DNA from: Streptomyces sp. NRRL B-1140
GTDB taxonomy: Bacteria > Actinomycetota > Actinomycetes > Streptomycetales > Streptomycetaceae
Direction: 5' to 3'
DNA: 64,000 nucleotides
NCBI RefSeq assembly: GCF_001280065.1
Contig: NZ_LGEA01000095.1
Coordinates: 85,755 to 149,754 of the forward strand
A model generated the notes under the pieces. That model saw nothing but the letters and a program-made list of their open reading frames with translations, was not told where the DNA came from and did not search any database. This document shows positions 60,201 to 64,000 of the stretch, one piece after another (position 1 is the first letter of the stretch; every line of letters begins with the position of its first letter). Made by a program: the position numbers and the translations under genes.

Positions 60201-62187
60201 GCAGGAGCTCGCCGGTGCCCGCCGCGCCATCCGGGTCCGGATCGCCGGCGCGGACCACTGGGCGGCGATCGAGGACGCGGGCCGCCTGCGCGACGCGCTG
60301 GGCACCGCCCTGCCGGTCGGCGTCCCTGAGGCCTTCACGGAGCCCGTGAAGGATCCGCTCGGCGACCTCCTCGCGCGTTACGCCCGCACCCACGGCCCGT
60401 TCACCTCGGCCACGGCCGCCGCGCGCTTCGGACTGGGCGTCGCCGTCACCGAGGGCGCCCTCCAGCGGCTCGCCGCGGCGGGCCGGGTCGTCCAGGGCGA
60501 GTTCCACCCGGCCGGGATCGGCCAGGAGTGGTGTGACGCGGCCGTGCTGCGCCGGCTGCGCCGCCGCTCCCTGGCGGCCCTGCGGCACGAGCTGGAGCCG
60601 GTGCCACCGGCCGCACTGGCCCAGTTCCTCCCGCAGTGGCAGCACATCGGCAAGGGGCACTCCCTGCGCGGCATCGACGGGCTGGTCCGGGCCATCGAGC
60701 AGCTCCAGGGCGCGTCCGTGCCGGCCTCCGCCCTGGAGAAGCTGGTGCTGCCCTCCCGGGTCGTGAACTACACCCCGGGGATGCTGGACGAGCTGACCGC
60801 GGCCGGAGAGGTGGTCTGGGCCGGGGCGGGCTCCCTCCCGGGCAAGGACGGCTGGGTCTCGCTCTATCTGGCGGACGCGGCCCCCCTGCTCCTGTCTCCC
60901 CCGCACCCCCTGGAGCTGACCGCCCTGCACCAGTCCGTCCTGGACACCCTCTCCGGCGGCTACGGCCTGTTCTTCCGCCAGATCGCCGACCAGGTCCGCG
61001 CCACCACCCACCCCGAGGCCGGCGATCCCCAACTGGCCGATGTCCTGTGGGACCTCGCCTGGTCCGGCCGCCTGACGAACGACACCCTCGCCCCGATGCG
61101 CTCCCTGCTCGGCTCGGGCCGCACCGCCGGCTCGACGGCCCACCGCGCCAAGCGCGCCGTCCCGCGCGGCCGCTACGGCTCCCTGACCGCCGCGGCCCGG
61201 ACCTCGTCCCGCTCCGGCCCGCCGACGGTGGCCGGCCGCTGGTCGCTGCTCCCGGCCCATGAACCCGACCCCACCGTGCGGGCCCACGCTCTCGCCCGCA
61301 CCCTCCTCGACCGGCACGGCGTGGTCACCAGGGGCGCTGTCTCGGCAGAGGGCGTCGAGGGCGGCTTCTCTGCGACGTACCGCGTCCTGTCCGTCTTCGA
61401 GGAGAGCGGCCAGGCCCGCCGCGGCTATGTGGTGGAGGGTCTCGGTGCCGCACAGTTCGCGATGGACGGAGCGGTGGACCGGCTGCGCGCGGTGTCGAAC
61501 GCCCGCGACCGAGGTGCGGACCTGCCCGGTCCGCTGCCCGGCGCGGAACCCGAGCCGTTCTCCGCCCATGACTTCGCCGCCCCGGACGACGCGGCCCCGT
61601 CCTTCGGGCACAGCGACGACCGCGGCCCTGACGGCTTCTCCGACCTGGCCCCCACGTACGACACCCCGAAGCCGTCCCCGGACGAGTGGGTCTCGCCGCG
61701 CGACCGTACCCCGCAGGCCGCCCCGCCCTGGCAGAACGGCGGCCGTGCCGGGTACGACCAGGGCTTCCCGGGCCGCGGTACCCGCCCCGGCGGCGCTTCC
61801 CGGGCCGTCGTTCTCGCCGCCGCCGACCCGGCGAGCGCGTACGGCGCAGCCCTGCCCTGGCCCGAACCCCCGAGCGGCGCCGGGCACAAGCCGGGCCGTA
61901 AAGCGGGCTCCCTCGTGGTCCTGGTCGACGGTGAGCTGACGCTCTACATGGAGCGCGGCGGCAAGACCCTGCTGGCCTGGCCCACCCACCCGGACGGCGA
62001 TCCCGCCGACGACCCCCGTCTGCGCAGCGCCGCCGAAGCACTCGCCGAAGCAGCCCGCGCGGGTTCGCTCGGCACGGTCACGGTGGAGCGCGTCAACGGC
62101 TCCCCGGCACTCACCTCCCCCCTCGGCACCCTCCTGGAGGGCGCCGGTTTCATCGCGACCCCCCGAGGACTGCGCCTGCGTGCATGA
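57271..62187 (+). CDS. lhr: Very large ATP-dependent helicase Lhr
   Basis: 1638 residues from ATG 57271. SF2 helicase core in the first ~870 residues: Walker A APTGSGKTLAAF, TTPESLFLML, VETVILDEVHAVAGTKRG, GLSATVRPVDE, IVFANSRRLAERLCNRLNE, ATSSLELGIDMG and QRVGRAGHQ. Then winged-helix and Lhr-core domains, a C-terminal extension typical of the ~1500-residue Lhr class, and a Gly/Pro-rich linker (~1430-1540) before the tail. Mycobacterial Lhr is a DNA-damage-inducible 3'-5' translocase. nei follows 84 bp later on the same strand, fitting a DNA-repair unit. Confidence 0.95.
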   Translation: MPSNAQRALDGFSPATRAWFTGAFSAPTSAQAGAWQAIHEGSDVLVVAPTGSGKTLAAFLAALDQLALAPPPADPRKRCRVLYVSPLKALAVDVERNLRSPLTGIRQESVRLGLPEPEVKVGIRSGDTPAAERRALSTRPPDILITTPESLFLMLTSATRDALAGVETVILDEVHAVAGTKRGAHLALSLERLDELLPKPARRIGLSATVRPVDEVARFLSPRRKVEIVQPESGKEFDLSVVVPVEDLGELGGSPVAEGQEGAERPSIWPHVEERIADLVQSHRSTIVFANSRRLAERLCNRLNEIAYERATGETLDEHHSPAELMGGSGAAQGAPQVIARAHHGSVSKEQRALVEEDLKAGRLPAVVATSSLELGIDMGAVDLVVQVESPPSVASGLQRVGRAGHQVGAVSTGVVFPKYRGDLVQAAVVTERMRTGSIESLKVPANPLDVLAQQVVAMTALDTWQFDDLLAVVRRAAPFASLPESAFTAVLDMLAGRYPSDAFAELRPRVVWDRVTGEITGRPGAQRLAVTSGGTIPDRGLFGVFLAGTDPKKGGGRVGELDEEMVYESRVGDVFTLGTSSWRIEDITRDRVLVSPAPGVPGRLPFWKGDQLGRPLELGRALGAFLREVGSLPEDDARLRLLAAGLDAWAADNVLSYLNEQREACGHVPDDRTIVVERFRDELGDWRVVVHSPFGAQVHAPWALALGAKLSERYGMDAQVMHADDGIVLRLPDADLMGLDLLDQEPVRMGREYDAEQAPVGAADVVFDKGEVDQVVTDQVGSSALFASRFRECAARALLLPRRNPGKRTPLWQQRQRASQLLQVASEFGSFPIVLEAVRECLQDVFDVPGLVELMGDLESRKVRLVEVTTAEPSPFARSLLFGYVAQFLYEGDSPLAERRAAALSLDSRLLAELLGQAELRELLDAEVLTELERELQWLTEDRRVKDAEGVADLLRLLGPLTDAELSERGAEPQWAQELAGARRAIRVRIAGADHWAAIEDAGRLRDALGTALPVGVPEAFTEPVKDPLGDLLARYARTHGPFTSATAAARFGLGVAVTEGALQRLAAAGRVVQGEFHPAGIGQEWCDAAVLRRLRRRSLAALRHELEPVPPAALAQFLPQWQHIGKGHSLRGIDGLVRAIEQLQGASVPASALEKLVLPSRVVNYTPGMLDELTAAGEVVWAGAGSLPGKDGWVSLYLADAAPLLLSPPHPLELTALHQSVLDTLSGGYGLFFRQIADQVRATTHPEAGDPQLADVLWDLAWSGRLTNDTLAPMRSLLGSGRTAGSTAHRAKRAVPRGRYGSLTAAARTSSRSGPPTVAGRWSLLPAHEPDPTVRAHALARTLLDRHGVVTRGAVSAEGVEGGFSATYRVLSVFEESGQARRGYVVEGLGAAQFAMDGAVDRLRAVSNARDRGADLPGPLPGAEPEPFSAHDFAAPDDAAPSFGHSDDRGPDGFSDLAPTYDTPKPSPDEWVSPRDRTPQAAPPWQNGGRAGYDQGFPGRGTRPGGASRAVVLAAADPASAYGAALPWPEPPSGAGHKPGRKAGSLVVLVDGELTLYMERGGKTLLAWPTHPDGDPADDPRLRSAAEALAEAARAGSLGTVTVERVNGSPALTSPLGTLLEGAGFIATPRGLRLRA

Positions 62188-62214
62188 CGGAGGACTGCGC
62201 CTGCGTGCGTGATG
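62165..62214. repeat. 25-bp tandem duplication of the lhr 3' end, including its stop codon
   Basis: Units 62165-62189 and 62190-62214 match at 23 of 25 positions. The first ends in the genuine lhr TGA (62185-62187); the second repeats the last codons and a TGA (62210-62212) outside the gene. Confidence 0.9.
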
Positions 62215-62271
62215 GCCGGCCACCCGCAGCCGCTCCGGCCGAGCCCGCGGCGTTCGTGCCACCCTTGACCC

Positions 62272-63093
62272 ATGCCCGAAGGTGACACGGTCTGGCAGGC
62301 CGCGAGGCGGTTGGACGAGGCCCTCGCGGGCAGGGTGCTGACCCGAAGTGACCTCAGGGTGCCCCGCTTCGCCACGGCCGATCTGACGGGCCGCGCGGTC
62401 CTCGACGTCGCCGCGCGCGGCAAGCACCTCCTCACGCGCATCGAGGGCGGCCTGACCCTCCACTCCCACCTGCGGATGGACGGCTCCTGGAAGGTGTACG
62501 AGAACGGCCGGCGCTGGAGCGGCGGTCCCGGCCACCAGATCCGCGCGATCCTCGGCAACACCGACCGCACGGCGGTCGGCTACCGCCTGCCCGTCCTGGA
62601 ACTCCTGCGCACGGCAGACGAGCATCGCGCGGTCGGCCATCTCGGCCCCGACCTCCTCGGCCCGGACTGGGACCCCGACCAGGCCCTCGCCAACATCCTC
62701 CAGGACCCCACCCGCGAACTCGGCGAGGCCCTCCTCGACCAGCGCAACCTCGCGGGCATCGGCAATGTCTACAAGAGCGAACTGTGCTTCCTGCTCGGCG
62801 TCACCCCCTGGCTGCCGGCCGGTGCCCTGCCCGCCGACCGCGCCGAGAAGCTGCCCGCGCTCGCGAAGAGGCTGCTGGAGGCCAACCGCGACCGCCCGAT
62901 CCGCAGCACGACGGGCAGCCGCGGCCAAGACCTCTTCGTCTACGGCCGGGCCCCCCGCCCCTGTCTCCGGTGCCGTACCTCGATCCGTGTCGCGGACCAG
63001 GGCGACGGCTCCCGCGAACGTCCCACCTACTGGTGCCCCACCTGTCAGCCTGGCCCCGCACCGGCCACCACCCGACGCCGCCACACCAATTGA
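62272..63093 (+). CDS. nei: Endonuclease VIII / formamidopyrimidine-DNA glycosylase family (Nei)
   Basis: 273 residues. MPEGDTVWQAARRL gives the N-terminal Pro2 nucleophile and Glu3 general acid. The H2TH region reads ALLDQRNLAGIGNVYKSELCFL. The C-terminal zinc finger is CLRCRTSIRV...PTYWCPTCQ. Removes oxidised pyrimidines in base excision repair. The MPEGDTVW start separates it from MutM/Fpg (MPELPEV). Downstream of lhr, probably cotranscribed. Confidence 0.93.
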   Translation: MPEGDTVWQAARRLDEALAGRVLTRSDLRVPRFATADLTGRAVLDVAARGKHLLTRIEGGLTLHSHLRMDGSWKVYENGRRWSGGPGHQIRAILGNTDRTAVGYRLPVLELLRTADEHRAVGHLGPDLLGPDWDPDQALANILQDPTRELGEALLDQRNLAGIGNVYKSELCFLLGVTPWLPAGALPADRAEKLPALAKRLLEANRDRPIRSTTGSRGQDLFVYGRAPRPCLRCRTSIRVADQGDGSRERPTYWCPTCQPGPAPATTRRRHTN

Positions 63094-63125
63094 CGGTCCG
63101 TCAGAAACACTCGTACGGTCCCCGT

Positions 63126-63890
63126 ATGCCCGTCACGGCGTACGACCTCACCGGCCGCACCGTCTTCGTCACCGGCGCGGCGAGCGGCATCGGCCGCGCC
63201 TCGGCCCTCCTGCTCGCCGAGGCGGGCGCGACGGTGCACTGTGCCGACCGTGACGCCGGGGGCCTGCACGAGACGGTGAGCCTGATCGAGGACGGCGGCG
63301 GCACCGCCCGCGCCCACCTCCTCGACGTGACCGACCGGCCCGGGCTGAAGCAGGCCCTCACCTCCTGCGAGCGCCTGGACGCCCTGGCCGCGGTCGCCGG
63401 GATCATGCACAGCAGCCCGGTACTGGAGACCCGGGACGAGGACCTCGACCGCGTGCTCGCCGTGAACTTCAAGGGAGTGCTCTACGCCTGCCAGGAGGCG
63501 GCCCGCCTGATGATCGCCCACGGCACCCGGGGCAGCATCGTCACCATGGCCTCCGGCGCCGTCGATACCGGCGGCCCCGGGCTGCTCTGCTACGGCGTGG
63601 CCAAGGCGGCGGTGGTCCAGCTGACGAAAACCCTCGCGACGGAGCTGGGCCGGCACGGCATCCGCGTCAACGCGGTCGCTCCGGGGTGGATCCGCACGCC
63701 GATGACCGACCGCCACGACAGCGCGTCCCGGGCACGCACGGAGTCCGCCATGGCCCGCAGGTCACCCCTGGGCCGTGTGGGCGAGCCCGAGGACATCGCC
63801 CATGCGATCCTCCACCTGGCCTCCGACGCCTCGGCCTTCACCACAGGCCAGATCCTCCGCCCGAACGGGGGCGTGGCGATGCCGTGGTAG
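63126..63890 (+). CDS. SDR family oxidoreductase
   Basis: 254 residues. Classical short-chain dehydrogenase: cofactor motif VFVTGAASGIGRASALL, VAGIMHSS in place of NNAG, NFKGVLYA, catalytic Ser/Tyr/Lys in VTMASGAVDTGGPGLLCYGVAKAA, and PGWIRTPM. The cofactor-specificity Asp in HCADRDAGG suggests NAD(H). Substrate unknown. Starts 32 bp after nei. Confidence 0.92.
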   Translation: MPVTAYDLTGRTVFVTGAASGIGRASALLLAEAGATVHCADRDAGGLHETVSLIEDGGGTARAHLLDVTDRPGLKQALTSCERLDALAAVAGIMHSSPVLETRDEDLDRVLAVNFKGVLYACQEAARLMIAHGTRGSIVTMASGAVDTGGPGLLCYGVAKAAVVQLTKTLATELGRHGIRVNAVAPGWIRTPMTDRHDSASRARTESAMARRSPLGRVGEPEDIAHAILHLASDASAFTTGQILRPNGGVAMPW

Positions 63891-64000
63891 GACCCTCCCC
63901 CCGCCCATGCCCCCGGTACGCCCGCCGACCTCAGCCCCAACCACCGGCGCCCCCGAGGCCGTGGCCATGCCACACGACACCCCCGCCCATCCCCTTACAC

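Noticed and set aside
55267..63084. A 2605-codon open frame on the minus strand, antisense to lhr and nei
   Set aside because: It is a shadow frame produced by the extreme third-position GC bias of lhr. Its translation is low-complexity Arg/Gly/Val/Leu with no domains. Only its last 103 codons (azlD, from GTG 55578) are a real gene.
1..64000. tRNA genes, CRISPR arrays, insertion sequences, att sites
   Set aside because: Looked for CCA-ending cloverleaf-like segments, evenly spaced short repeats and transposase motifs by eye; none were found. Composition is uniform, with no sign of an integrated element.

Overview
This window is chromosomal core DNA from a high-GC actinomycete, almost certainly a Streptomyces. 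It has strong G/C third-position bias, many GTG (and one TTG) starts, and long stop-free antisense shadow frames. Its gene order (nrdR-nrdJ, lexA, hflX, rshA-dapF-miaA-miaB, gluABCD with gluR/gluK, recX-recA) matches what I recall of the S. coelicolor chromosome. I see no tRNA, rRNA, insertion sequence, prophage or CRISPR array.

Layout. 0-2.5 kb: a truncated ADP-ribosylglycohydrolase with a phosphatase, a DUF4937-like protein and a TerD protein. 2.5-9.7 kb: nucleotide and DNA-damage block, with the B12-dependent ribonucleotide reductase nrdJ and its repressor nrdR (candidate tandem NrdR boxes), lexA with its own SOS box, and a DinG-type helicase. 9.9-14.9 kb: three-gene NIS-type siderophore locus (class III aminotransferase, IucA/IucC synthetase, acetyltransferase). 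The aminotransferase lacks the PLP lysine and the acetyltransferase has a long repetitive N-terminus. 15.1-17.9 kb: tandemly duplicated trypsin-like lipoproteins. 18-30.2 kb: housekeeping block (hflX, M1 peptidase, rshA, dapF, miaA, miaB and small conserved proteins). 30.2-35.8 kb: catabolic island with a dehydroshikimate dehydratase/HPPD fusion, a Zn dehydrogenase, an MHS-family transporter and a divergent IclR regulator; three related GGTCC-N7-GGACC palindromes are the likely operators. 35.8-39.4 kb: a NarL-type two-component system divergent from a KhtT-like/CPA2 antiporter pair. 39.5-46.8 kb: MazG-like enzyme, orphan TAXI binding protein, and the GluK/GluR system divergent from the glutamate importer gluABCD. 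46.9-49.8 kb: FAD monooxygenase, then cysteine dioxygenase and rhodanese genes preceded by a Cys-rich leader peptide. 50.3-52.5 kb: recX and recA with an upstream SOS box. 52.6-63.9 kb: AI-2E family permease, DUF3046, terpenoid-toroid-like protein, azlCD with an AraC regulator, the very large helicase lhr, nei and an SDR.

Points most worth following: (1) the siderophore aminotransferase with Asp309 where class III enzymes carry the Schiff-base lysine; (2) the cysteine-rich leader peptide ahead of cysteine dioxygenase; (3) the three-site IclR regulon around the dehydroshikimate island; (4) a recurring pattern in which the 3' end of a gene, including its stop codon, has been tandemly duplicated (miaB, lhr, the CPA2 antiporter, one protease). 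All calls come from reading the sequence. Identities and spacings are hand counts and no database search was run.
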